NCBI RefSeq assembly: GCF_001752365.1
Contig: NZ_MEIY01000001.1
Location: 2,409,627-2,473,626, forward strand
Length of the DNA stretch: 64,000 bases
Direction: 5' to 3'
From: Marinobacter sp. X15-166B
GTDB taxonomy: Bacteria; Pseudomonadota; Gammaproteobacteria; Pseudomonadales; Oleiphilaceae
The notes beneath the pieces were generated by a model. That model ran no database searches and was not told where the DNA came from. It was given only the letters and a program-made list of their open reading frames with translations. Of the stretch, positions 27,282 through 37,206 are shown piece by piece; position 1 is the stretch's first letter, and the number at the start of each line of letters is the position of its first letter. A program made the translations under genes and the position numbers.

Positions 27282-30068
27282 TTAGGGGTTGGTCGGTGTT
27301 GGTTCCTCGCTCTTCACAAACGCAGAATTGTTGAATTGAAGGGCGGTTCCGTTATTTTCAAAGAAAGTTATGATGTTTTCCGCCATATCGCCAAACACCG
27401 CTAATTGGGTAGCGTCTTCAGGATTGATAATGGTGGTGTGCGTTCCAGCAGTGAAGCGGACGACATTCACATCAGCCGATAGCGGGTCAGTATCTGTCGT
27501 AATGGTATCGGCGCCTAATTGCATGATGAGTGGCTCAGTTCCGGCCAGCGGTGCTGGCAGGGCACTGTTCAGCGGTCTGGTGTAGGTGCCCGCATAAGCA
27601 ACATCGGCAGCGACCGGCACCGTTTGGTCCTGGGTCGACCTGTCAGACCCATCCCCGTAAATTTCATTCAAATAAACCTTGCTGTTGCTGTCGATAATTG
27701 ACCCGACGAAATTGTGGGGTTCGACGCTATCGAGCGAGGCTTGAGCAACATTCAGAAACAGCTCCAGATTACTGGTGCCCTGTGTCAGGCCGGACTTGCC
27801 CAGGCCAGCAAGAACAGTCGCACCGATGGACGGTGAATTTTCCAGCAGTTTTGCAATGCCAGCGCCTGGCGTTACCAGAGCGGCCGCAGCAATGGGGTTG
27901 ATGCTGGAGTTGCCTATCGTGCTGGCTTGGGCTGCGCCATTGGCGATCGCAACGAAGGAAGTCCCCAGAATGCCGCCAAGGGAGTGTCCTACAAAGTAAA
28001 TCTGGCTTGCACCGGTTACAGCGACATCGCCGTTGGACCCATCACCGTCAAGGTCAATATCATTGAGCTTGACCAAGCTGGCGTTAAGATTCAGTAAATC
28101 GACTACGCCTTGTCGGGTATTGTCGCGCGCGGCGGGCAGGTTGCTCAGGTTCAGGAAAAACTGGCCTGAAGAACCGACGGCTTCATCGACATCGGTCGAG
28201 TAAACCATTCTCGCGGGCACTTGGTCCCCGTTAACAGTTTGCTGCCCCCAGCCGAAGTGGCGTTCACTCATTGGCAGTAAGCTATCGGTAAATGTTCCGT
28301 CGGGCTGCTGGGATTTATCTACGCTAAAAGCCAGTGAGGGATCCAATCCGCCCGTGGCCAGTTTAGGAGCTATGCCGTGGTGGGGGAGATCCATCGCGAC
28401 AGTGACGAAGCAGTTGCCTGCCAGCTGGTTTCCCAAGGCGAGGCTGTGAGAGCGGTTGCCGAAGATACCATGTTGATAGATGACCACATCATAGGGTTTG
28501 TTTGCACCACAGGTGGTCGCATGCGGGACCGAGAGCATCAGGGGGACTGATACAGTATCCTTCTGCTCGGCAAACGGGTAACGGTAGGTTACCTTATCCG
28601 AGGGTGGGGTGGTTCCAGACTCATTCCCCGCGCCAGCGTCGATCAAAGCGCCGACGGTGGTTGACGCAGTCCAAGTGGAATCAAGAGCGGACGGGGCTTC
28701 GGCAGTGGGGGTGTCCAGGTAATAGGGCAGCTCTATACTGGCCTGGAGGATCCAGCCCTCCTCGACTGAATCTACCAGTGCCGCTGCCGCAGGAATCCTT
28801 GTTGCCTCATATGTAACGATGTCTCTTGGTGCGGGATTGCTAAAGTCCGCCCCATTTCCAGCGAGGTTTGCCGCCGTACCAGCGGCAGTGGCGCGAAGTG
28901 TGGCATCGCCGACATCCTCAATGGCTGCATCGGCTACGGTCAGGAGCGCACCGTATTGGGTGGTCGGATCCATTGCTTCAAATGCATCAGCGTTGTCAGC
29001 CAGGTACTTGGCAATCGCTTCTTGGCGGGTGTCTACAATGGCTTTTTTGTAGAAGAACTGTGCCGGAGAAACTGCCGCTTCCAAGACGTCGGTGGTGCCG
29101 CCGGTGGTGAACGTTAGCGATAAGGCGATGTCATCCGCCGTCAGGGCGGGTAAAGATGCAGCTGCACGACTGGGATTGGTCAATGCAGTGAAGTAACCGG
29201 TTGCGAGTGTCTCCCAGCTCTGAATGGCGCCGCGAACCGGCTCGAGGGCTGAACTGCCCAAGGGCTCATTTTCATTGCGGATATTCTGATAAGAGGGCGA
29301 GCCAATCAGTGGTTGTCCGACCGAATCCTTCACTTCATTGGTTACGACAACAAGATACTTCTTTTTCGGATTCAGCGGACGAAGGGGGGTAATGCGCAGC
29401 ACATTATCGGTGCCGCCATCCAGGGAAATGACTTCTGTCCGGAATTCGTTGTTGAAATCAAACACCGCACCTGCCGTGGCTGGCCCGGGTGACTCTTGCA
29501 GCGCAGCAAACGCCAAACCAAGGTCAAACGTGGGGGTTTCACCCGGAAACGCAGTGCGTTCCGGCGCGGGAGAAATAGCGCCGCTGTCCACCAGGTCATT
29601 TATAAGGCTGGTATAGAAGGAGGAATCATTCACCAACGAGTCGCCACCTGGAAAATCCAGAGACAAAAGGAATACGTTTTGCGCCGGATTAGGGACCGGG
29701 GTGCCATCACCTGCGTCAATCACCGGAACGGCATTCACGGTCTCTGGATCGATGGATCCGGACAATTTAATGTCGAACTGAGCCGTTGTTGATGACCCGT
29801 CCATGAAATCCAGAGCGTTGGTGATCGGGTTTTCTGTGGAACCACTCAAGGTGCCGTCAGCGTCCGCTCCCTGCTCAAACTGAAGATCACTGGGAACAGG
29901 CAGTTCGCTGGTTAGCGGGTTAAAAACCGGCCAGGTCTTGCCCGTAAAATTTGGGTTGCTGATCTCATAAACCGGATCCGCATTACCCCCAGTAGAACTG
30001 TCATCAAAGCAGCCTGTAAGCCCAACGGACGACGCCACGGCAAGACATAAGAGAGTTTTCTTGAACAT
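27282..30068 (-). CDS. VolA/Pla-1-like surface lipase, lipoprotein
   Basis: These 928 residues start at the ATG at 30068 (AAAGGTTCC upstream), with a lipoprotein signal ending in VGLTGC. The N-terminal part resembles the bacterial virulence-factor lipase N-terminal domain (FNPLTSELPVPSDLQFEQG, and RITPLRPLNPKKKYLVVVTN). The C-terminal half is an alpha/beta-hydrolase with the nucleophile elbow FVGHSLGGILGTSF and an earlier VVIYQHGIFGNRSHSLALG. By family it is a surface-exposed lysophospholipase/lipase releasing fatty acids for uptake. Its transcript ends at the shared terminator. Codon use is slightly more AT-rich than in neighbouring genes. The roughly 290 bp upstream are non-coding, with no convincing feature seen. 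Confidence 0.87.
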   Translation of the reverse strand: MFKKTLLCLAVASSVGLTGCFDDSSTGGNADPVYEISNPNFTGKTWPVFNPLTSELPVPSDLQFEQGADADGTLSGSTENPITNALDFMDGSSTTAQFDIKLSGSIDPETVNAVPVIDAGDGTPVPNPAQNVFLLSLDFPGGDSLVNDSSFYTSLINDLVDSGAISPAPERTAFPGETPTFDLGLAFAALQESPGPATAGAVFDFNNEFRTEVISLDGGTDNVLRITPLRPLNPKKKYLVVVTNEVKDSVGQPLIGSPSYQNIRNENEPLGSSALEPVRGAIQSWETLATGYFTALTNPSRAAASLPALTADDIALSLTFTTGGTTDVLEAAVSPAQFFYKKAIVDTRQEAIAKYLADNADAFEAMDPTTQYGALLTVADAAIEDVGDATLRATAAGTAANLAGNGADFSNPAPRDIVTYEATRIPAAAALVDSVEEGWILQASIELPYYLDTPTAEAPSALDSTWTASTTVGALIDAGAGNESGTTPPSDKVTYRYPFAEQKDTVSVPLMLSVPHATTCGANKPYDVVIYQHGIFGNRSHSLALGNQLAGNCFVTVAMDLPHHGIAPKLATGGLDPSLAFSVDKSQQPDGTFTDSLLPMSERHFGWGQQTVNGDQVPARMVYSTDVDEAVGSSGQFFLNLSNLPAARDNTRQGVVDLLNLNASLVKLNDIDLDGDGSNGDVAVTGASQIYFVGHSLGGILGTSFVAIANGAAQASTIGNSSINPIAAAALVTPGAGIAKLLENSPSIGATVLAGLGKSGLTQGTSNLELFLNVAQASLDSVEPHNFVGSIIDSNSKVYLNEIYGDGSDRSTQDQTVPVAADVAYAGTYTRPLNSALPAPLAGTEPLIMQLGADTITTDTDPLSADVNVVRFTAGTHTTIINPEDATQLAVFGDMAENIITFFENNGTALQFNNSAFVKSEEPTPTNP

Positions 30069-30362
30069 GGGTGGAACCTTTTCTGTTGTTGTATCGTTAT
30101 ACATGGCGGCTGACGGGGCCGGTCTGGTGTGAGCCGGTAAGCCCTTGGGTCAGTGGCCTGTCTTGTTCAAAATCAGTCGGTTGAATATAGGGTCAGCGCA
30201 CTTTGTCACTTCCTGTTACTCTGACTATATCGAAACTGGTTGGATACTGTTGATCGCTCTAAAGAGTGATTTTGTCCCGCTTGCCGGATGCGTTCGGCTC
30301 CCTATGCAAAGTAGATGGAGGCAGATGGTTTGTCGAGCCTGCCTCCGGGCGCCCGCCTGGTT

Positions 30363-31136
30363 TCAGGAAAATTTGGAAAAATCGGGGGTGCGCTTCTCCA
30401 GAAAAGCCGCCAGGGCCTCGGCCACTTCCGGCGATTTCAGCCGTTCCAGAAACACCCGGCCTTCTTCTCTCATGGAGTCCTGCAGCTGTTGGTGCGAACC
30501 GCGGTTCAGTAATTGCTTGGTGGCACGGACTGCCGCCGCCGGTTGCGCGCAGAGTCGTTCGCAGGCGGCCAGGGCCCTGGCCTCGGTCTCTTCCGGGCTA
30601 CAGATCTGGTTGATGAGCCCCAGTCGCAGGGCGTCTTCGGCACTGAAGGTGCCACCGAGCAGCAGCATTTCAGCCGCCCGCACCCGCCCGAACCACATCG
30701 GCAGCAGCAGGCTGGAGCCGGCCTCCGGGCTCAGACCGAGGTTCACAAACGGCATCTGGAACCCGGTGTTGTCGCCTGCGTACACCAGATCGCAGTGCAG
30801 CAGCATGGTGGTGCCGACGCCGACGGCGGCGCCGTTGACCGCGGCGACGATGGGTTTGGTCGCCTTGGCCAGCAGGGATAAAAACCGGCCCACCGGAGTT
30901 GATTCAAAGTCACCGTCCAGGCCGGCGGCAAAATCGCCCAGATCGTTGCCGGCGGTAAAGCAGCTCGCGTCACCGGTGAACAGAATGCAGCGTATGTCGT
31001 CGTTGGCGTGGGCCTGTTCCAGCGCGTCGCCCAGGCGGGTGTACATGTCATGGGTCAGGGCGTTTTTACGCTCCAGACGGTTCAGGCGTACCACCAGCGT
31101 TTGGTTTTGTTGTTGGGTGAGAATGTGGTCGTTCAC
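30363..31136 (-). CDS. Enoyl-CoA hydratase/isomerase family protein
   Basis: This 257-residue crotonase-fold enzyme acts on acyl-CoA thioesters in beta-oxidation or related degradation. The oxyanion-hole segments FTAGNDLGDFA and AAVNGAAVGVGTTMLLHCDL are clear, followed by PFVNLGLSPEAGSS. The active-site Glu in LGLSPEAGSS and the remaining composition suggest a hydratase or an isomerase; I cannot separate them. It is a single gene, divergent from the class I fumarase across about 220 bp. A fatty-acid role is consistent with the adjacent lipase. Confidence 0.88.
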   Translation of the reverse strand: MNDHILTQQQNQTLVVRLNRLERKNALTHDMYTRLGDALEQAHANDDIRCILFTGDASCFTAGNDLGDFAAGLDGDFESTPVGRFLSLLAKATKPIVAAVNGAAVGVGTTMLLHCDLVYAGDNTGFQMPFVNLGLSPEAGSSLLLPMWFGRVRAAEMLLLGGTFSAEDALRLGLINQICSPEETEARALAACERLCAQPAAAVRATKQLLNRGSHQQLQDSMREEGRVFLERLKSPEVAEALAAFLEKRTPDFSKFS

Positions 31137-31358
31137 AAAGCGTCTCCTGACAGTGACTTATGATTAGCGATTTAACCCCAGGTGGGCGTTTGAAAGCAAA
31201 GTTGATTGCCGCCGGCGGTTCGCGGCAGGGGCGGCGGCTGCCGCAGACTGTCCTAAATGCGTGCCGGCTGATAAACTTCGGAGCCAAATTTTATATTCCA
31301 AGCAAGGCGCGTGCGCCGGGCGTGCGCGCAAAAACCGACCCACCCGATGAGAGCCTCT

Positions 31359-32873
31359 ATGACCACTGTAATACGCCAGGACGATCTGATCGAGAGCGTA
31401 GCGGACGCGCTTCAGTTCATCTCTTACTACCATCCGAAAGACTTCATCGACGCCGTGCACGAGGCGTATCAGAAAGAAGAGTCCCAGGCGGCCAAGGACG
31501 CCATGGCCCAGATTCTGATCAACTCGCGGATGTCTGCCCAGGGCCGTCGCCCGATGTGCCAGGACACCGGCATCGTGACAGTGTTTGTCAACATCGGCAT
31601 GGACGTGCAGTGGGACGCGGATATGGCGTTGGACGACATCATCAACGAAGGCGTGCGCCGGGCGTACAGCCACCCGGACAATGTGCTGCGCGCCTCGGTG
31701 CTGGCCGACCCGGACGGCAAGCGGGTGAACACCAAAGACAACACTCCGGCGATCATCCATTACAAGGTGGTGCCCGGTAACACCGTTGAAGTGCACGTGG
31801 CGGCCAAGGGCGGTGGTTCCGAGGCCAAAGCCAAGTTCGCGATGCTGAATCCGTCGGATTCGGTGGTCGACTGGGTGTTGAAGGTGGTGCCCGAGATGGG
31901 GGCCGGCTGGTGCCCGCCGGGGATGCTGGGTATTGGTATTGGCGGTACCGCCGAGAAGGCGATGGAACTGGCCAAGGAGTCCTTGCTGGATCCGATCGAC
32001 ATCCACGACCTGCAGGAGCGCGGCGCCTCCAACCGGGCGGAAGAGCTGCGTCTGGAGCTGTACGAGAAGGTCAACGAGCTGGGGATTGGGGCTCAGGGGC
32101 TGGGTGGCCTGACCACGGTGCTGGACGTAAAAGTAAAAGATTACCCCACCCACGCCGCCAACAAGCCGGTCGCCATTATCCCCAACTGTGCGGCGACCCG
32201 TCACGCCCACTTTGTACTGGACGGCTCCGGTCCGGCGCTACAGACCCCGCCGAGTCTGGACGACTGGCCGGAAATTACCTGGGACGTGGGCGACAACGTG
32301 CGCCGGGTCAATCTCGATACGCTCAAGCCGGAAGACGTCAAAGAGTGGCAGCCCGGTGAAACCGTGCTCCTGTCCGGCAAAATGCTGACCGGCCGTGACG
32401 CGGCCCACAAGCGCATGGTTGAATTCATTGAACGGGGCGAACAGCTGCCGGTGGATCTGCAAGGTCGCTTCATCTATTACGTGGGGCCGGTTGATCCGGT
32501 ACGGGAAGAAGTCGTCGGGCCCGCCGGTCCGACCACGGCCACCCGCATGGACAAGTTCACCCGCACCATTCTGGATAAAACCGGCCTCACCGGCATGATC
32601 GGTAAAGCCGAGCGCGGTCAGGTGGCGATCGATGCCATCAAGGAATTTGGCGCGGTGTATCTGATGGCGGTCGGTGGTTCCGCCTATCTGGTCTCCAAGG
32701 CCATCAAGGCCGCCAAAGTGGTGGCGTTTGAAGATTTGGGGATGGAAGCCATCTACGAATTCGAGGTGGAGGACATGCCGGTGACCGTGGCGGTCGATTC
32801 CAACGGCACCTCGGTGCACCAGACCGGACCGGTGCAGTGGCACGAGAAGATCATCGCTGCCAAAGCCGTGTGA
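31359..32873 (+). CDS. fumA: Fumarate hydratase class I (iron-sulfur)
   Basis: This 504-residue enzyme interconverts fumarate and malate in the TCA cycle. The alpha and beta domains of class I fumarases are fused, as in E. coli FumA/FumB. Candidate cluster cysteines lie in RRPMCQDTGIVTVFV, GAGWCPPGMLGIGIGG and AIIPNCAATRHAHFVL. The C-terminal domain carries GRDAAHKRM, GPTTATRMDKF and GKAERGQ. The oxygen-labile [4Fe-4S] cluster is expected by family. I chose MTTVIRQDDL at 31359, the conserved N-terminus; upstream in-frame ATGs at 31311 and 31347 are less likely. It is monocistronic, ending at a strong hairpin shared with selO. Confidence 0.93.
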   Translation: MTTVIRQDDLIESVADALQFISYYHPKDFIDAVHEAYQKEESQAAKDAMAQILINSRMSAQGRRPMCQDTGIVTVFVNIGMDVQWDADMALDDIINEGVRRAYSHPDNVLRASVLADPDGKRVNTKDNTPAIIHYKVVPGNTVEVHVAAKGGGSEAKAKFAMLNPSDSVVDWVLKVVPEMGAGWCPPGMLGIGIGGTAEKAMELAKESLLDPIDIHDLQERGASNRAEELRLELYEKVNELGIGAQGLGGLTTVLDVKVKDYPTHAANKPVAIIPNCAATRHAHFVLDGSGPALQTPPSLDDWPEITWDVGDNVRRVNLDTLKPEDVKEWQPGETVLLSGKMLTGRDAAHKRMVEFIERGEQLPVDLQGRFIYYVGPVDPVREEVVGPAGPTTATRMDKFTRTILDKTGLTGMIGKAERGQVAIDAIKEFGAVYLMAVGGSAYLVSKAIKAAKVVAFEDLGMEAIYEFEVEDMPVTVAVDSNGTSVHQTGPVQWHEKIIAAKAV

Positions 32874-32913
32874 TCGTGTATCGATAACGGGTGGTCACGC
32901 ACCTGTGAAACCA

Positions 32914-32950
32914 GCCGGGCCGGCCCAGAGTCATTCTGCGCCGGCCCGGC
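32914..32950. terminator. GC-rich hairpin between convergent fumarase and selO
   Basis: GCCGGGCCGGC (32914-32924) and GCCGGCCCGGC (32940-32950) form a perfect 11-bp stem with a 15-nt loop. It lies between the two stop codons and can serve both strands, although the U-tract is weak. Confidence 0.6.
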
Positions 32951-32982
32951 CGTTTCTGGCCGGCAGCTGGTGCCAGCAGCGC

Positions 32983-34437
32983 TCAGGAGGAGCAGCTGAT
33001 GTTCAGGTGCTTGCCCCAGTCCGGTGGCGGCGCCGCGTAGCGCTCAAATTCCGGCTGCTCGGCAAAAGGCTGCGCGAGCACCTTTAACAGTTCCTCCAGG
33101 GGGCCGTAATCGCCGTTCTGCGCCTCCTGGATCACCAGCTGCGCCAGATAGTTCCGCAGTACGTATTTGGGGTTGACCGCACGCATGGCGGCTTCCCGCG
33201 CCTCCGCCGAGCGGGTTTCTTTTGTCAGCCGGGCCCGGTAGCGCGCCAGCCAGACATCCGCCGCTTCCCGGTCGACGAACAGATCCCGCACCGGTGCGTC
33301 GCCATTGCCTGCCAGGTTGGATAAGTTGCGGAAAAACAGAGTGTAATCCACTTTGTGGGTGTGCAGCAGCGCGAACAGTGCCATGGTCAGGTCAATGTCG
33401 CTGGCGTCGTCTTCGGCAAGCCCCAGTTTGGCGCGCATGCTGTCCAGAAAATGGCTGTTGTAGGCGTCACCATACAGCTCCAGGGCCTGGCGGATATCCT
33501 CTTCGGGCAGGATGGGCATCAGCGCCCGGGCCAGATACTGGCAGTTGATGTAGCCAATGTGGGGCTGGCGGTTGTAGGCGTATCGCCCGCCCTGATCGGT
33601 GTGGTTGCAGATGTGGCCGGCGTCGAAATCGTCGAGGAAGGCGAAGGGGCCGTAATCGAAGGTGTCGCCGATGATCGACATGTTATCGCTGTTCATTACC
33701 CCGTGGCAGAATCCGACCACCTGCCACTGGGCGATCAGAGTGGCGGTGCGGGTTACCACCTCCTCCAGCCAGCGGCGGTTGCGCTGCTCGTCCGGCAACG
33801 CCAGCAGGTGGGGGAAGTGGTAGCGGATGGTGTGCTCGAGCAGGGCCTTCAGGGCATCTTCGCCCTGATGGTAGGCGGCAAATTCGAAGTGACCGAAACG
33901 GATGTGGGTCTGTGCCACCCGGACCAGGGTGGCTGCGGTTTCCAGGCTTTCCCGTCGCACCGGATCTTTGGCGCTGACCATGAACAGCGCGCGGGTGGTG
34001 GGGATGCCGAGGGCGGCCATGGCTTCACTGCACAGGTACTCGCGAATGGTGGAGCGCAAGACGGCCCGGCCGTCGCCAAACCGGGAGTAGGGCGTGGTAC
34101 CGGCCCCTTTCAGGTGCCAGTCCCAGCGGCGGCCATCGGGCCCGAGGGTTTCCCACAACAGCAAGCCCCGGCCATCCCCCAATTCCGGGTTGTAGGCGCC
34201 AAACTGATGACCGGTGTATTTCATCGCCACCGGATCCATGCCTGCCAGCAGTTCAGTGCCGGCGCCGATGCCGGTCCACTGCGCCGGGTTGGCGGTGTGA
34301 AAGCCCATCTCTGCGGCCAGAGACTGGTTGAAACACACCAGCTTGGCGTCACGCAGGGGGGTGGGCGCGACGCGGGTGTAGAAGGCGTCGGGCAGTTCGA
34401 GATAACGATGTTCAATGCGAACGGAATCCTGCGGCAT
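32983..34437 (-). CDS. selO: Protein adenylyltransferase SelO (YdiU)
   Basis: This 484-residue pseudokinase-fold enzyme transfers AMP to Ser/Thr/Tyr of target proteins and is linked by family to redox homeostasis. Hallmarks are KYTGHQFGAYNPELGDGRGL, LKGAGTTPYSRFGDGRAVLR and the region GVMNSDNMSIIGDTFDYGPF with catalytic Asp and Asn. The C-terminus ends ISCSS, a cysteine at the position that is selenocysteine in some homologues. I chose the ATG at 34437 (AAAGAGC upstream) over the frame from 34548. It is a single gene, convergent with fumarase. Confidence 0.93.
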   Translation of the reverse strand: MPQDSVRIEHRYLELPDAFYTRVAPTPLRDAKLVCFNQSLAAEMGFHTANPAQWTGIGAGTELLAGMDPVAMKYTGHQFGAYNPELGDGRGLLLWETLGPDGRRWDWHLKGAGTTPYSRFGDGRAVLRSTIREYLCSEAMAALGIPTTRALFMVSAKDPVRRESLETAATLVRVAQTHIRFGHFEFAAYHQGEDALKALLEHTIRYHFPHLLALPDEQRNRRWLEEVVTRTATLIAQWQVVGFCHGVMNSDNMSIIGDTFDYGPFAFLDDFDAGHICNHTDQGGRYAYNRQPHIGYINCQYLARALMPILPEEDIRQALELYGDAYNSHFLDSMRAKLGLAEDDASDIDLTMALFALLHTHKVDYTLFFRNLSNLAGNGDAPVRDLFVDREAADVWLARYRARLTKETRSAEAREAAMRAVNPKYVLRNYLAQLVIQEAQNGDYGPLEELLKVLAQPFAEQPEFERYAAPPPDWGKHLNISCSS

Positions 34438-34642
34438 AGGGCTCTTTCTGGTCGGCAACTGGGTGGTCGATACCCGCAGTCTCGCAGACCGGGCGGGTAG
34501 GCACAAACTTGCGAATCTGCGATGGGGTACCGGTAGGGAGGCTTTCAAACCCCTGACGGAGGGCTATACTGTGCGTGGCTCAGGAAGAGCCGGGCGCCCT
34601 GCGGCGCCCCTGTGAACACCCGGAACTTCAAGGATTGAAGGC

Positions 34643-36599
34643 ATGCTCTGCAGCTCTGGTTTGCGGTTCACCGCCCGGATTGGCGGTGTACCCGCGGATG
34701 TGTTTGTGGTGGTGGGGTTTGAACTCACCGAAACCCTGTCCAGCCCCTTCCGGCTGACCCTGGATCTGGCCAGTTACAACCCGGACCTGGTTTTGACGGA
34801 TCTGTTGGAACAGCCCACGGAACTCACCGTTTGGCAGGACCGCACGCCCCGGCGCCGGTTTGCCGGGGTAGTCGCTGAAGCCAGTCGGGGCGACAGCGGC
34901 CATCGCCGCAGCCGGTATCAGGTGATCGTCAAGCCGCCCTGGTGGCGTTTGGAACTGGTGCACGCTTGTCGCATGTTTCAGGCGCAGGCCACCGACACCA
35001 TCCTGCGCGGCTTGCTGGCGGAACGCGGGGTCACCCGCACCCGGTTCGATTTGCGACGACCACCGGCGGTGCGTGAGTATTGCGTGCAATACCGGGAGAG
35101 CGATCTGGCATTTGTGCACCGGCTGGCGGCAGAAGAAGGCTGGCATTACCGCATTGATGCAACCGATGGCCGGCCCGCACTGGTGATCGCCGACCATCAC
35201 GGCAACGCGCCGCACCTTGCCCCCGCGCCCTACAACGCCCACACCGGTGGCAGCATCCGGCAACCGGCGGTGTTTCAGTTCCATCATCACCGGCGGGTGC
35301 GCGCTACCTCAGTGGTACTGCAGGACTACACCTTCAAAAAACCCCGCCTATACCCTGTTGCATGCGCAAATCGCCGCCGATCGTCACCAACGGGATGACT
35401 ACCAACATTACGATTACCCCGGCCGCTTCAAGAGCGACACCAGTGGCGCCCCCTTTGCCCGCGCGCGTCTCGATGCCCTGCGCAACGACGCCCGCGAAGC
35501 CACCGGTCAAAGCAACCGCCCCGATTTCGTCCCAGGCAGCAAATTTTCCCTGCAGGAGCACGACCAGCCCGAGCTGAACCAGCCGTGGCTGCTGACCACG
35601 GTGGTGCACGCTGGCACCCAACCGCAAGCCCTGGAAGAGGAGGGAGGTGCCGATCCAACCACCTACAGCAACGCGTTCCGCGCCATACCAGCCAGTCTCA
35701 TCTGGCGCCCACGCCCCGGCCGCCGGCCGCGTATGGACGGCCCGCAGGTGGCCATCGTCACCGGACCCGAGGGCGAAGAAATTCATTGCGATGCATACGG
35801 GCGGGTAAAAGTCCGTTTTCCCTGGGATCGGGGCCTGCCACCGGGGGCGGGACAACCCGGCCACACGGCCGATCGCAGCAGCGCCTGGCTGCGGGTCAGT
35901 CAGGGCTGGGCCGGCGACGGGTATGGATTCATGGCCCTGCCACGGGTGGGTCACGAAGTGCTGGTGTCCTTCTTCGACGGCGACCCGGATCAACCCATCA
36001 TTACCGGGGGCACCTATCACGCCACCAATCTGCCGCCATACCCCCTGCCGGCCCACAAGACCCGCACGGTGCTGAAAACCAAGACCCACAAGGGCGTGGG
36101 CAGCAACGAGCTGCGCTTTGAAGACGAAGCCGGTGAGGAACAGGTGTTCGTGCACGCGCAGAGAGATTTGGATCTGCTGATCGGCCATAATTGTACCGAA
36201 ACCATCGACAACGACAGCCATCTGACCGTCGGGAAGGACGCATTCTGTCAGGTGAACGGCGACGAGCACCTCACCGTAAATGGCGAGCAACGTCAGGCCG
36301 TGAGGGGCGAATGCAGCCACCGCATCGGCGGCACTTTTCATCAGCAGACCGCAGGTGCCACACTCAGCGAAGCCGGTTCTGAAGTGCACCACCAGGCGGG
36401 TACCAAAGTGGTGCTCGACGCCGGTTCCGAACTGACCCTTGCCGGCGGTGGCAGTTTCATCTCACTCGACGCCAGCGGGGTGTGTCTGAGCGGGCCGGTG
36501 GTGAAGATTAATTCGGGCGGGGCGCCGGCACGGGGCAGTGGTCAGGCCGCAGCATTGCCCCGGCTGCCTGACGGCTTGCCGGACGACTTACCGGGGTAA
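34643..36599 (+). pseudogene. vgrG: Orphan VgrG (type VI secretion spike), broken by one frameshift
   Basis: Two frames together make one VgrG. The first (34643-35398) has the gp27-like N-terminal region (CVQYRESDLAFVHRLAAEEG) ending DYTFKKPR. The second resumes [14 protein letters not shown] and continues through the gp5 OB fold ([52 protein letters not shown]) and the beta-helix needle to 36599. The change of frame falls at 35336-35349, in AAAAAACCCCGCC; removing one base restores a continuous protein of about 650 residues. No other complete T6SS structural gene is in the window, so this is either an orphan spike or a remnant. A sequencing error is equally possible. Confidence 0.85.
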
Positions 36600-36712
36600 G
36601 CGGCGGGCCGCAGAATTATGCTGTATGGGCAACTTCCCGCATTCCCTTGTTCCGGATTAGTTGAGACAGTAACCCACACCTATCAGTTTTTGGCAGCAAG
36701 AGGACAACAATC

Positions 36713-37153
36713 ATGCAGTACCTGCACACCATGGTCCGTGTTCGTGATCTGGACGCATCGCTCAAGTTTTACTGTGATGGCCTGGGGCTTGAAGAGGTCC
36801 GCCGCAAGGACAACGACAAGGGCCGTTTTACGCTGGTGTTTCTGGCGGCCCCCGGTGATGTAGCCCGGGCCGAAAAAGAACAGGCGCCGACGCTGGAGTT
36901 AACCTACAACTGGGACCCGGAGGAATATACGGGCGGGCGCAATTTTGGTCATCTGGCCTACCGGGTGGATGATATCTATGCGCTGTGCGAACACCTGCAG
37001 AACCGTGGCGTGACCATCAACCGGCCGCCCCGGGACGGCTATATGGCGTTTGTGAAATCGCCGGACGGCATCTCGGTAGAGCTGCTGCAGAAAGGGGAGC
37101 CGTTAGCGCCCCAGGAACCCTGGGCCAGTATGGAAAACACCGGTAGCTGGTAA
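36713..37153 (+). CDS. gloA: Lactoylglutathione lyase (glyoxalase I)
   Basis: This 146-residue VOC-fold enzyme detoxifies methylglyoxal by converting its glutathione hemithioacetal to lactoylglutathione. The four expected metal ligands are present: His5, Glu62, His80 and Glu123 (in [25 protein letters not shown] and ISVELLQKG). The length is slightly above the E. coli enzyme because of a C-terminal tail. It lies between the broken vgrG and the GDP-mannose gene with no obvious functional tie. Confidence 0.93.
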   Translation: MQYLHTMVRVRDLDASLKFYCDGLGLEEVRRKDNDKGRFTLVFLAAPGDVARAEKEQAPTLELTYNWDPEEYTGGRNFGHLAYRVDDIYALCEHLQNRGVTINRPPRDGYMAFVKSPDGISVELLQKGEPLAPQEPWASMENTGSW

Positions 37154-37206
37154 ACAGGATCGCCGTTACACTAACCTTTGCACTACTCACTTTCCAAGGA
37201 CGAGCG

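Noticed and set aside
32983..33000. Selenocysteine codon at the selO C-terminus
   Set aside because: The codon is a normal Cys codon (ISCSS) followed by an ordinary stop; no in-frame internal TGA is needed.
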